This document shows positions 37,607 through 48,086 of a stretch of DNA of 64,000 nucleotides, one piece after another. The stretch's first letter is position 1. Each line of letters starts with the position of its first letter. This DNA comes from DATARH01 sp963773625 (GTDB lineage: Bacteria; Pseudomonadota; Alphaproteobacteria; ATCC43930; CGMCC-115725). Under the pieces are notes generated by a model that was not told the DNA's origin, did no database searches, and saw only the letters and a list, made by a program, of their open reading frames with translations. A program made the position numbers and the translations under genes. The stretch is from positions 7,904 through 71,903 of the forward strand of contig CAVZCJ010000021.1 of NCBI GenBank assembly GCA_963773625.1, given 5' to 3'.

Positions 37607-38262
37607 GCGATCCCGTCTTCGCGCCCCAGGGATTGGACGACGGTATCGCGGCGCTCGCCGGTGAGCCGGTCTTCGCCGCGATCCTCGACCGGGCCGGCCC
37701 GCCCCGGTTTCGCCGTCGTCGCAACGGGTTCGAGACCCTGCTCCACATTATCCTCGAGCAGCAAGTGTCGATCGACGCCGCGGCGGCGATGTTCCGCCGC
37801 CTCAATACGACGTGCGATCCGCTGTCGCCTACGACGTTTCTCGCGCTCGACGACGCGACCTTGCGTCGCTGCGGCTTCAGCCGGCAGAAGGCCGCCTACG
37901 GCCGTGGGCTTGCTGACGCGGTGGCCAACGGCTCGCTCGATTTCGCCCGGCTCGCCGAGGCTCCCGACGACGATGCGCTGGCCGCCCTGGTCGCGCTGAA
38001 GGGTATCGGCCGATGGAGCGCGGAGATCTATCTGATCTTCGGGCTAGGCCGCGACGATGTCTGGCCCGCCGCCGATCTCGGCTTGCAGTTTGGTGTCGCC
38101 AGCGAGCTGGGGCTCGGGACCCGGCTTTCGGAGCGTGAGCTGCGCGAGATCGGCGACCGGTGGCGCCCTTGGCGGACCGTCGCGGCGTGCCTGTTCTGGC
38201 AATCCTATCTGCACGCCCGTAAACGCAGCGCGCCGGCGCTGCCCGCCGAGCTCTATGCCTGA
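37597..38262 (+). CDS. DNA-3-methyladenine glycosylase II-like (AlkA/HhH-GPD)
   Basis: A 221-residue DNA repair glycosylase. The helix-hairpin-helix reads LVALKGIGRWSAEIYLIFGL, and the catalytic Asp follows in VWPAADLGLQ. LEQQVSIDAAAAMF is the expected N-terminal block. It would excise alkylated purines. It overlaps the end of dgcA (ATGGGGCTAG), so it is cotranscribed with the D-amino acid pair, an unusual pairing of functions. The C-terminus WRPWRTVAACLFWQ is typical of the family. Confidence 0.92.
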   Translation: MGLGDPVFAPQGLDDGIAALAGEPVFAAILDRAGPPRFRRRRNGFETLLHIILEQQVSIDAAAAMFRRLNTTCDPLSPTTFLALDDATLRRCGFSRQKAAYGRGLADAVANGSLDFARLAEAPDDDALAALVALKGIGRWSAEIYLIFGLGRDDVWPAADLGLQFGVASELGLGTRLSERELREIGDRWRPWRTVAACLFWQSYLHARKRSAPALPAELYA

Positions 38263-38265
38263 GTT

Positions 38266-39246
38266 TCAGGATTTCGGCAGGGTGATGACCTGGCCCGGGT
38301 AGATCAGGTTCGGGTCGCGGATGTGCTCCTTATTGGCCCCGAAAATCACTGTGTATTGGGTGCCGTTGCCGTAGGTCTGGCGCGCGATCATCCACAGCGA
38401 GTTGCCGGTTTGCACCGTGTACTTGCCGGTGCGGATGTTGGGCGTGGCACTGGCCGTCGCCGTTTGCGGTTCGAACGGCTCCGCCACCCGTTGGGCAACC
38501 GACCCGTCCGCGTTGAGCTGATCGACGCGCAGCTCGATCTTGCCCGTCGCTTGCGGGTGGGGTGACACGGAGGACCATTTCCCCGCGGGATCGGCGGTAA
38601 TCGTGGCGACAAGCTGATTGTCGGCGTAGACCCGCAATGTCGCGCCCGCGGGAGCATGCCCGGAGAGCATCAACTTGCCGTTGGCGCCGTATTCGGCGGT
38701 GTCGAGCGACAGGGTTCCGCCGGTCGCGTTGGGAGTCTGCAGTGCTTGCGCCGGCTCGTTGGCATTGCCTGGCATCAGCACCGCGACCGTGCCGGCGCCT
38801 TGCGGCGTGGCGACCGCGAGAGCCACCGTGTCGGTCGATTTGGTTTTGGCGCCGGTCTTCGGCTCGACCGCTTCCAGGCTGAGTTGCCGCTCTCCCGGGG
38901 ACATTGGATCGGTCGGCACCAGCACCCACTCGCCGCGGTCGTCCGCGGTAACCTGGCCGAGCGGTTTGTCGCCATCGAGCACGGTCACCTTGGCGCCAGG
39001 CGCGGCGCGGCCGGCGATCACCGCATGGCCGCTGGGATCGACCTTGACGATGTCAAAGCTTGGCACGACCGGACTGGGAGCGGACGGTGTCGGAGCCGGC
39101 GGCGGGGCGGCTGCTTGCGGCGGCGGGGCTTCGGCCGGTAGTGGAGGCACGACCTTCGTGGGCGGGACGCTATTGCTCCACAGGATGAACGCCACGCCGG
39201 CGATCACCACCGCTCCACCTAGCAGCCACGAGATTAAACGTCGCAC
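38266..39246 (-). CDS. LysM-domain cell envelope protein
   Basis: A 326-residue protein with one N-terminal membrane segment (LISWLLGGAVVIAGVAFILW), a long Pro/Ala linker, two or more Ig-like or carboxypeptidase-regulatory-like beta repeats (AGRAAPGAKVTVLDGDKPLG and LSGHAPAGATLRVYADNQ) and a C-terminal LysM domain (YTVQTGNSLWMIARQTYGNG to PGQVITLP). LysM binds peptidoglycan. Such proteins are common in Rhodospirillales. The GTG at 39246 is chosen because the longer frame to 39600 runs antisense to the LOG gene. It is divergent from that gene and convergent with the glycosylase. Confidence 0.87.
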   Translation of the reverse strand: MRRLISWLLGGAVVIAGVAFILWSNSVPPTKVVPPLPAEAPPPQAAAPPPAPTPSAPSPVVPSFDIVKVDPSGHAVIAGRAAPGAKVTVLDGDKPLGQVTADDRGEWVLVPTDPMSPGERQLSLEAVEPKTGAKTKSTDTVALAVATPQGAGTVAVLMPGNANEPAQALQTPNATGGTLSLDTAEYGANGKLMLSGHAPAGATLRVYADNQLVATITADPAGKWSSVSPHPQATGKIELRVDQLNADGSVAQRVAEPFEPQTATASATPNIRTGKYTVQTGNSLWMIARQTYGNGTQYTVIFGANKEHIRDPNLIYPGQVITLPKS

Positions 39247-39363
39247 CGATACGCTACCGCGATGTTCGCTCGGATGCGGCGGGAGTGTATGCCCCGGCAA
39301 GCCCGCTTGCAATCGGCCCCGGTTCGGGGGATGAGGATCGCTCGCGAGAAAGAAGGGAATTTG

Positions 39364-39912
39364 GTGGCAAATTCGATCCGGCGGCTCTGTGTTTATTGCG
39401 GCTCTTCGATCGGCGCCGACCCGCGTTATCGCGAGGCGGCGGCCGCGCTTGGCGCCGGGCTCGCCGCCGCCGGCATCGAGCTCGTCTATGGCGGCGGGCG
39501 CAACGGGCTGATGGGCGCGGTCGCCGATGCGGTGCTGGCCGGCGGCGGCACCGCGATCGGGGTTATCCCGCGCCACCTGCAAGATCGCGAGGTGGCGCAT
39601 CTAGGCCTTAGCGAACTCGTCATCGTCGACACAATGCACCAGCGCAAGCAGGCGATGGCCGAGCGCGCCGATGCGTTCGCGGTCCTGCCTGGCGGCATCG
39701 GCACGCTCGACGAGACGGTCGAAATCCTGTCCTGGCGGCAATTGGGCCTCCACGACAAACCGGTCTACATCGTCGATATCGCCGGGTACTGGTCGCCGCT
39801 CGCGGTCCTGTTCGAGCATGTAGTGACGCAGAATTTCGCCGCGCCGCTGGTTCCGCGCCTGGTCGATTTCGTACCGGATGTCGGGGCATTGTTGGCCAAG
39901 TTCAGTCGCTAG
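39364..39912 (+). CDS. LOG family phosphoribohydrolase (TIGR00730)
   Basis: A protein of about 182 residues with the LOG motif PGGIGTLDETVEILSW and the nucleotide-binding GGGRNGLMGAVADAVL. Family members release adenine-type bases from nucleoside 5'-monophosphates, the cytokinin-activating reaction in plants and some bacteria. Bacterial roles are usually nucleotide salvage. AAGAAGGG precedes adjacent TTG and GTG codons (39361, 39364); the GTG gives the usual SIRRLCVYCGSS start. Confidence 0.9.
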   Translation: MANSIRRLCVYCGSSIGADPRYREAAAALGAGLAAAGIELVYGGGRNGLMGAVADAVLAGGGTAIGVIPRHLQDREVAHLGLSELVIVDTMHQRKQAMAERADAFAVLPGGIGTLDETVEILSWRQLGLHDKPVYIVDIAGYWSPLAVLFEHVVTQNFAAPLVPRLVDFVPDVGALLAKFSR

Positions 39913-40338
39913 GCAGTTCTGTTCGGACGATCCACGAAAGCTGTGGATCAGTCGGTGGAGAAATGGCCCTGGCGACGGCTTATCACCAAACGCGATCCGG
40001 GATTGATAATGTCTGCCTAATTAAAGGGCAGTTTTCCAATTGATTGAATTTAATTAAATTTGCGGCGAAGCCATTGCCTGGCTTTGTAAATGCTCGGTAA
40101 ACCGTCGCCGTTATGGTCATCCGACGCCGATCCGCGACGGCGCCGAGGACACTGTTGGTAACTTTCCCGCATTGGAGCGTTGCAACGCGCCCCTTTGCTT
40201 GCCTCGCCGCCGACCGGCCTTTATCGTGCGCCGCCTCAAATCAGCCCGCCAAGGAAGCTTTATCAAGACCAAGGCGATCCAGTCCTATCTCGACTTTGAC
40301 CCGAAGTAGTAACGAAAGCGGCGCGCGGAGGTGCAAGC
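39913..40338. other. 426-bp region upstream of isocitrate dehydrogenase
   Basis: The region contains no convincing gene. It is A+T-rich around 40010-40065 and holds the perfect palindrome AATTTAATTAAATT at 40047-40060, a likely regulator site. A GGAG-type ribosome site (GCGCGGAGGTGCAAGC) lies directly before the isocitrate dehydrogenase ATG. Confidence 0.5.
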
Positions 40339-42561
<2,223 letters not shown>

Positions 42562-42578
42562 CGCGCTGTCGGGTGGCG

Positions 42579-42840
42579 ATGCCGAAGATCAAGGTGAAGA
42601 ATCCCGTCGTCGAGTTGGACGGCGACGAGATGACCCGGATCATCTGGAGCTTCATCGTTCGACGGCACGCCCGATGTGGTCAAGTTCGCCGAAGCGCCGG
42701 AAAAGGTGCGCGTCGAGACGGTGGAATTGGGCGACATGACCCGTGACCTGGCGATTCTCGTCCGAGCCGATCACCCGTGGCTGACCACGAACCAGTTCCT
42801 CGACAAGCTCGACGGCAATCTGCAGAAGGCGATGGCGTAG
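42579..42840 (+). pseudogene. remnant of homodimeric NADP isocitrate dehydrogenase (internal deletion)
   Basis: The 5' piece encodes MPKIKVKNPVVELDGDEMTR then IIWSFI, the N-terminus of the eukaryotic-type dimeric NADP-IDH. After a junction near 42655, in another frame, it continues DGTPDVVKFAEAPEKVRVET, LGDMTRDLAIL, then FLDKLDGNLQKAMA and a stop at 42838-42840, the C-terminus of the same protein. About 340 residues between the two are gone, including the active site. It lies 18 bases behind an intact monomeric IDH with the same reaction, so it is a displaced-gene fossil. Confidence 0.85.
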
Positions 42841-42975
42841 CGTCCTGCCGCCTTCCCGGGAAGCGACGCGGCCACGAGAATTAAACCTCGCACCGGACGA
42901 TCAAAGACGATGCGCGGGTGCCGGCACTGCTGACAATGCGGTAAACTTCCCGCGATTGCTTCCGGGAGCGGTGTA

Positions 42976-45075
42976 ATGCGGCTGCTGATCGCCCTCTTGC
43001 TTGCATTGACATTCAGCGTCGGGGTGGCTTGCGCGGACGAGCCCGCTGCCCCGCCTGCTTCGGGGTGGATAGAGCAGACCCTGGCAAAGATCGAGGCCGA
43101 GGCGGCCGCCGATATCTCCACCGCGCCCTCGATTCCCATGGCGCTCGCGCGCGAGTGGCGCTCCTTCGATCGCAATGGCTCAACGCTCGGCGCGCTCGTC
43201 GATTTCATTTGGGTTGCGCTTGCCGCGCTTGTCGCGATCCTCGCCGAGACCGCCGCCGCGCGACTGCTCGGCCGCCACGCGCGCCGCCGCGCGGAGACGC
43301 GCGATAAGGGCCCCGGTCTCCCCGACCTGTTGCTGCTGCTGGTCTGCGATCTTGCCGGCCTCGCAGTCTTTATCGTGGTTTTCGGCTTGGAGCGGCGCCA
43401 TTGGCTCGCCGGGGTCGGCGTCACAGAATATTTGGGTGCATTCGCCACCAACGTCCTGGTTCGCTGGCGGATCGCCACGGTCGTGCTTGGGGCGGTATTG
43501 CGACCGCACGAGGCGATCGGCCGGCTCGTCGAGATGCCCGACGGTGAAGCGAGCCGGTTGAGCCGGTTCCTGTCCGCGGCGATCCTGTCGATCATCCTGC
43601 TCGTCGGCTTTGGCCGGCTCGCGCTGATGGACGAGGATAGCGGCGCCGCTCACGTTATCGGCCTGCTCAACGCGCTGCTCGTCTGCGGCATTTACGTCGC
43701 GATTGTGTTTCGTGCCCGCGCCGCCACCGAGGCGCTTATTCGCGGACGCCGGCGCAGCGGCGTCATCGCCGCGATCCGTATCGGCCTTGCGCAAGCCTGG
43801 CTCTCGTTCGCGTTGCTGTTGATCGCCGGGCTCCTGGTGTTCTTTGTCGCCGGCCTGTCGCTCGGCCTTTTGTCCTATTACCACGCGGTGACCTCGACCC
43901 TTGGGGTCGGGTTCATCGTGCTGGTGCTCGACCGGCTGACCGAGCGGGTGTGGCACGACGAGGCCGATCGATCGCCCGACGCCGCGCCAGTTGGGATCGC
44001 CGAATTGCAAGCGCGTACGGTCCATCACATCGTCCGCGCGATCGGCCTCGTCATCGCGGCGATGGTGCTTGCCTGGATCTGGACTGGCGCGACCGGCCAT
44101 TCCGATGCGGCCACCGAGCAGGCGTTACGCTCGGCCAGTTCCGCGGTCGGCACCCTCTTTATCGCCTTTGTCGCCTGGGAGCTGGTGCGCCTGGCGATCG
44201 ATCGCCACCTGCTCGACGCCGGTCGCGGGCCGGCCCTGCCAGGCGCCGGCAGCGATGACGAGGAAGCCGCGCCCGCCTCGCGGCTGCAGACGATCCTGCC
44301 GCTGGTGCGCGCCGGTTTCGCGGTGGTGATTGGAACCCTTGCCGCGCTGATCGTGCTGTCGCGATTGGGGGTCGACACCGCGCCGCTGATCGCCGGCGCC
44401 GGCGTCTTTGGCCTGGCTCTCTCGTTCGGCTCGCAATCGCTGGTGCGCGACATCATCTCGGGCCTGTTCTACATGTGGGACGACGCGTTTCGCGTCGGCG
44501 AATACATCGATACCGGGCGGCTCAAGGGCACGGTCGAAACGCTCGGCATACGCTCGGTCAAGTTGCGCCACCAGAACGGCCCGCTGCACACGATCCCCTA
44601 CGGGCAATTGGGCGCGGTGACCAATTTGAGCCGCGACTACGCGACAATAAAATTCAACCTGCGCCTCGAACCGGGGACCGACATCGAGCTGGTGCGCAAG
44701 ACCGCCAAGCAGCTTGGCATCGCCATGCAGGAGGACCCCGAAATGGCGGCGGAGATCATCCTGCCGCTAAAGCTGCAGGGTGTCGCCGAAGTGGCCGACA
44801 ACGCGCTGGTGCTGCGTTTCAAGTTCACCGCGCGGCCGGTCAAGCCGAGCTGGGTTCAGCGCGAATATTTGAAGCGGCTGGTCGCGGCGTTCGCCGAGAA
44901 GGGCATCAAGTTCGCCTCGGGCGCGATGATGATCCAGACCACGCCGCCGCGCGATGCTTCAGGCACCGAGCCGACCCCGCCGCGGCCGCCGCGCAAGCCT
45001 CCGTCGCGGTCGCGGCGGACCGCCAAGACCTCTGCCGCGGTTGAACCGGCGACGGTACCCGAGCCGGCCAAATAA
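42976..45075 (+). CDS. large MscS-family mechanosensitive channel
   Basis: A 699-residue protein with a signal peptide (LLIALLLALTFSVGVACA), a periplasmic segment, about 10 further membrane helices and a C-terminal MscS core. The pore helix and beta domain read GLALSFGSQSLVRDIISGLF and VETLGIRSVKLRHQNGPLHT, with PYGQLGAVTNLSR. It is of the long multi-helix type, not the 286-residue classical MscS. The tail is rich in Pro, Arg and Ala. It releases solutes when membrane tension rises. It is followed closely by an oxidoreductase gene. Confidence 0.9.
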   Translation: MRLLIALLLALTFSVGVACADEPAAPPASGWIEQTLAKIEAEAAADISTAPSIPMALAREWRSFDRNGSTLGALVDFIWVALAALVAILAETAAARLLGRHARRRAETRDKGPGLPDLLLLLVCDLAGLAVFIVVFGLERRHWLAGVGVTEYLGAFATNVLVRWRIATVVLGAVLRPHEAIGRLVEMPDGEASRLSRFLSAAILSIILLVGFGRLALMDEDSGAAHVIGLLNALLVCGIYVAIVFRARAATEALIRGRRRSGVIAAIRIGLAQAWLSFALLLIAGLLVFFVAGLSLGLLSYYHAVTSTLGVGFIVLVLDRLTERVWHDEADRSPDAAPVGIAELQARTVHHIVRAIGLVIAAMVLAWIWTGATGHSDAATEQALRSASSAVGTLFIAFVAWELVRLAIDRHLLDAGRGPALPGAGSDDEEAAPASRLQTILPLVRAGFAVVIGTLAALIVLSRLGVDTAPLIAGAGVFGLALSFGSQSLVRDIISGLFYMWDDAFRVGEYIDTGRLKGTVETLGIRSVKLRHQNGPLHTIPYGQLGAVTNLSRDYATIKFNLRLEPGTDIELVRKTAKQLGIAMQEDPEMAAEIILPLKLQGVAEVADNALVLRFKFTARPVKPSWVQREYLKRLVAAFAEKGIKFASGAMMIQTTPPRDASGTEPTPPRPPRKPPSRSRRTAKTSAAVEPATVPEPAK

Positions 45076-45091
45076 CCTAAAGGAGTTCCCC

Positions 45092-45928
45092 ATGCGGATC
45101 GGCGTGTTCTATTTCCCGGTCGATTACGGCATCGACATCGTCGAATTGGCGACAACGCTCGAAGAGCGCGGTTTCGCCTCGCTCTACGTGCCCGAGCACA
45201 CCCACATCCCGACCAGCCGCAAGACCCCGTTCGGCGGCGGCGGCGAGCTGCCCAAGCGCTACTCGCACACGCATGACCCGTTCGTCGCACTCAGCTTCGC
45301 CGCGGCGGCGACCAAGAAGCTGATCCTCGGCACCGGCATCTGCCTCATCCCCGAACGCGACCCGATCGTCACCGCCAAATGCGTCGCCAGCCTCGATCAG
45401 CTGTCGGGCGGGCGGTTTGTCTTCGGCATCGGCGGCGGCTGGAACGTCGAGGAGATGGAAAACCACGGCGCCGACTACAAAACCCGCTTCAAGCTGATGC
45501 GCGAGCGCATCCTGGCGATGAAGGCGCTGTGGACCGAGGACGAGGCCGCCTATCACGGCGAGATGGTGAATTTCGATCCGGTCTGGTCGTACCCGAAGCC
45601 CAAGCAGAAGCCGCACCCGCCTATCCTCCTGGGCGGCGAGACCGACTACACGCTGCGCCGTGTCGTCGAGTATTGCGACGGCTGGTTCCCGCGCCCGCAG
45701 CGCGGCTGGGACATCCGCCACGAGCGCGACCGGCTTCGCGCCATGGCCGACAAGCACGGGCGCGATTTCGCCGAGCTGTTCATCTCGGTGTTCCGCGCTC
45801 CGGCCGACAAGGCTGCGCTCGCCGATTACCGCGACGCCGGCATCCAGGAGGCGGTGCTCGAAATTCCCGACCAGAGCCGCGACGAAATCCTCAAGGTCAT
45901 CGACCGCTACGCGCCACTGCTGGGTTAG
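45092..45928 (+). CDS. LLM class F420-dependent-type oxidoreductase
   Basis: A 278-residue luciferase-like monooxygenase-fold enzyme. Motifs include YVPEHTHIP, LILGTGICLIPERDPI and LSGGRFVFGIGGGWNVEEME, typical of TIGR03619-type F420 oxidoreductases, and PPILLGGETDYTLRRVVEYC. The cofactor could be F420 or FMN; no F420 biosynthesis gene is in view. The ATG has AAGGAG 7 bases upstream. It lies 16 bases after the mechanosensitive channel stop. Confidence 0.9.
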   Translation: MRIGVFYFPVDYGIDIVELATTLEERGFASLYVPEHTHIPTSRKTPFGGGGELPKRYSHTHDPFVALSFAAAATKKLILGTGICLIPERDPIVTAKCVASLDQLSGGRFVFGIGGGWNVEEMENHGADYKTRFKLMRERILAMKALWTEDEAAYHGEMVNFDPVWSYPKPKQKPHPPILLGGETDYTLRRVVEYCDGWFPRPQRGWDIRHERDRLRAMADKHGRDFAELFISVFRAPADKAALADYRDAGIQEAVLEIPDQSRDEILKVIDRYAPLLG

Positions 45929-45978
45929 CTCGGCAACAAACTTGGGCGGGTTGAGGGGTTTGACGTGACGCCGCAAAT

Positions 45979-45993
45979 GTTCTTGTTATGTTC
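45979..45993 (+). promoter_or_regulatory. second GTTC-N7-GTTC LexA-type box
   Basis: GTTC-TTGTTAT-GTTC differs from the box at 1072-1086 by one base in a 17-base core (ATGTTCTTGTT-T/A-TGTTC). A TTGACG hexamer (45960-45965) lies upstream as a possible -35. The only downstream gene is the hydroxyacid dehydrogenase 134 bases away, an unusual SOS target. Confidence 0.4.
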
Positions 45994-46126
45994 CATTTCG
46001 GCCGATGTAGGCCGAGGTGGTCATTCGATCCGGATTGACAAGCCCGGGGGCGAAAAATTTCTGAACAGGCCATTGGCGATTTGTTCTAGCGTTGCCGACC
46101 GGAATTGAAGGCACGGGAGAAAGCCA

Positions 46127-47089
46127 ATGCGCGTCAGCATCCTCGACGATTACCAGGGCGTCGCGCTCGACATGGCCGATTGGTCGCCGGTGCGCGACCG
46201 CGGCATCGAGATCGCGGTCGAGCGCTTCCCGTTCGCCGACGAGGCGGACGTGCTGCGTTCGCTCGCCGACAGCGAGATCGTCTGCGCGATGCGCGAGCGC
46301 ACCGTGTTCTCCAAGCAGATCGTCGACAAGCTGCCAAAGCTGAAGCTGCTGATCACCACCGGGATGCGCAACGCCTCGTTCGACATGGAGGCGCTGAAGG
46401 CTCGCGGGGTCACCGTGTGCGGCACCGGCGGGCCGGGCGGCGGCAATGAGGACACCGCCGAGCTCGCCTGGGGCCTCATCCTCGGCGCGGCCCGGCGTAT
46501 CGCCGAGGACCACGCGTTCATGCGCCAGGGCGGCTGGCAGACCCGTATCGGCCACCGCATGGCCGGCAAGACCATTGGCTGCCTCGGCCTCGGCCGGCTC
46601 GGCAGCGCGGTGGCGCGCGTCGGCATCGCCTTTGGCATGAAGGCGATCGCCTGGAGCCAGAACCTGACCGCCGAGAAGGCCGCCGAGCAGGGGGTCGAGC
46701 GGGTCGAGAAGGACGAGCTGTTTCGGCAGTCCGACGTGCTCTCGGTGCATCTGGTGCTGAGCGCGCGCAGCCGTGGTCTAGTGGGCGCGCGCGAGATCGG
46801 GCTGATGAAAAAGAGCGCGATCCTCGTCAACACCTCGCGCGGGCCGATCTGCGACACCGACGCGGTGATCGCCGCACTCAAGGAGGGCCGGCTCGCCTAT
46901 GCCGGGTTCGATGTCTACGACAAGGAGCCGCTGCCGATCGACCACCCGTTGCGGACCTGTCCCAACGTGATCCTGACGCCGCATATCGGCTACGTCACCG
47001 ACGAGAACTACCGCAGTTCGTACCCGCAATACGTCGAGGCGATCATGGGGTTTCTCGACGGCAAGCCGGTTCGGGTGATCGGGGGCTAG
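46127..47089 (+). CDS. D-2-hydroxyacid dehydrogenase family protein
   Basis: A 320-residue NAD(P)-dependent dehydrogenase. It has the Rossmann motif GCLGLGRLGSAVARVG, catalytic Arg in VNTSRGPI, Glu in DVYDKEPLP and His in LTPHIGYV. AIAWSQNLTAE places Ser/Gln after the second strand, which fits NADP or relaxed cofactor use. The substrate acid is unknown. It starts a probable operon with an acetyltransferase (10 bases after) and a DOPA-dioxygenase-like gene. Confidence 0.92.
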   Translation: MRVSILDDYQGVALDMADWSPVRDRGIEIAVERFPFADEADVLRSLADSEIVCAMRERTVFSKQIVDKLPKLKLLITTGMRNASFDMEALKARGVTVCGTGGPGGGNEDTAELAWGLILGAARRIAEDHAFMRQGGWQTRIGHRMAGKTIGCLGLGRLGSAVARVGIAFGMKAIAWSQNLTAEKAAEQGVERVEKDELFRQSDVLSVHLVLSARSRGLVGAREIGLMKKSAILVNTSRGPICDTDAVIAALKEGRLAYAGFDVYDKEPLPIDHPLRTCPNVILTPHIGYVTDENYRSSYPQYVEAIMGFLDGKPVRVIGG

Positions 47090-47098
47090 CCGCGACCG

Positions 47099-47632
47099 AT
47101 GTCTGGCGCTGAGGTGCTGATCCGTCCGTCGCGCGATGAGGACGTCGCGGCAATCACCGCGATCTACGCCCATCACGTGCTGTACGGCATCGCCTCGTTC
47201 GAGGAGGTGCCCCCGGCGGCCGAGGAGATGGCGCGGCGGCGCGGCGACCTAATCGGACGGGGCTTTCCTTACCTCGTCGCCGAACGGGCGGGCAGGGTTG
47301 TCGGCTATTGCTATTCCGGGCCCTACCGCGCGCGTATCGGCTATCGCTACACGGTCGAGGACTCGGTCTATATTGAGGCCAACGAAGTTGGCCGCGGCAT
47401 CGGCCGTAAGCTGCTGGCCGAGGTTATCGAGCGGTCGACCGCACTCGGCTACCGCCAGATGATCGCTGTCATCGGCGGCAGCGAGACGCTGCCGTCGATC
47501 AACCTGCACAAGGCGCTAGGCTTTGCCCATATCGGCACATTCCCCGGCATCGGTTTCAAGTTCGGGCGCTGGATCGACTCGGTGTACATGCAGCGCGCGC
47601 TTGGGGCGGGCAATACAACCCTGCCGGGTTGA
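47099..47632 (+). CDS. GNAT acetyltransferase, phosphinothricin/methionine sulfoximine type
   Basis: A 177-residue acetyltransferase with YAHHVLYGIASFEEVPP (PAT/MddA N-terminal block), GYCYSGPYRARIGYRYTVED and VYIEANEVGRGIGRKLL (acetyl-CoA site). The GFAHIGTFPGIGFKFGRWID end is diagnostic of the phosphinothricin N-acetyltransferase-like group, which also acetylates methionine sulfoximine and similar amino acid analogues. The natural substrate is uncertain. It is in an operon with its neighbours. Confidence 0.9.
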   Translation: MSGAEVLIRPSRDEDVAAITAIYAHHVLYGIASFEEVPPAAEEMARRRGDLIGRGFPYLVAERAGRVVGYCYSGPYRARIGYRYTVEDSVYIEANEVGRGIGRKLLAEVIERSTALGYRQMIAVIGGSETLPSINLHKALGFAHIGTFPGIGFKFGRWIDSVYMQRALGAGNTTLPG

Positions 47633-47643
47633 GGAGGAACATC

Positions 47644-48009
47644 ATGGTCGAGGCTTTTGCCGACCCCGCGGCGATCAAGGGGTATCACGCGCACATCTAT
47701 TACGATCCGGCGAAGACGAAGGCGGCCGCGGCCCATTTGCGCGAGGGGGTCGCAGCGGCGTTTCCAGCGGCGACGGTGGGCAGCTGGCACGACGAGGCGG
47801 TCGGCCCGCACACCGTGTCGATGTACCAGGTCGCCTTCTCGATCGAGGATTTTCCGAGGTTGGTGCCGTGGCTGATGCTCAACCGCGCCGGGCTCGACGT
47901 GTTGGTCCACCCGCTCGCCGGCAACGCCTATGACGACCACACGGTTTATGCGATGTGGCTTGGCGACAAGCTGCCGCTGAAGCTTGACGTGCTAAAGCGC
48001 GCCGGCTGA
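47644..48009 (+). CDS. DOPA 4,5-dioxygenase family protein
   Basis: A 121-residue protein with GYHAHIYYDPAKTKAAAAHL, PHTVSMYQVAFSIEDFP and NRAGLDVLVHPLAGNAYDDH. These are the metal-binding His blocks of the small DOPA 4,5-dioxygenase family, which opens catechol rings. In bacteria the true substrate is rarely known. The ATG at 47644 follows GAGGAGG at good spacing; the TTG at 47629 is less likely. It ends the operon, before a terminator-like hairpin. Confidence 0.85.
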   Translation: MVEAFADPAAIKGYHAHIYYDPAKTKAAAAHLREGVAAAFPAATVGSWHDEAVGPHTVSMYQVAFSIEDFPRLVPWLMLNRAGLDVLVHPLAGNAYDDHTVYAMWLGDKLPLKLDVLKRAG

Positions 48010-48036
48010 GCGATCTGCGCCGCGGCGCCCAATGAA

Positions 48037-48060
48037 AACGGCCGGGCTAGCCCGGCCGTT
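48037..48060 (-). terminator. terminator hairpin between convergent genes
   Basis: AACGGCCGGGC-TA-GCCCGGCCGTT is a perfect 11-bp inverted repeat. On the minus strand it is followed by TTTTCATT, so it suits the leftward DUF882 gene best, but it may serve both directions. Confidence 0.7.
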
Positions 48061-48086
48061 GAATGGCTTCGGATGTGGCCGAGCGG

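Noticed and set aside
45986..46750. 254-codon minus-strand frame over the hydroxyacid dehydrogenase
   Set aside because: It is antisense to an enzyme with a complete Rossmann and catalytic set. No ribosome site or motif supports it.
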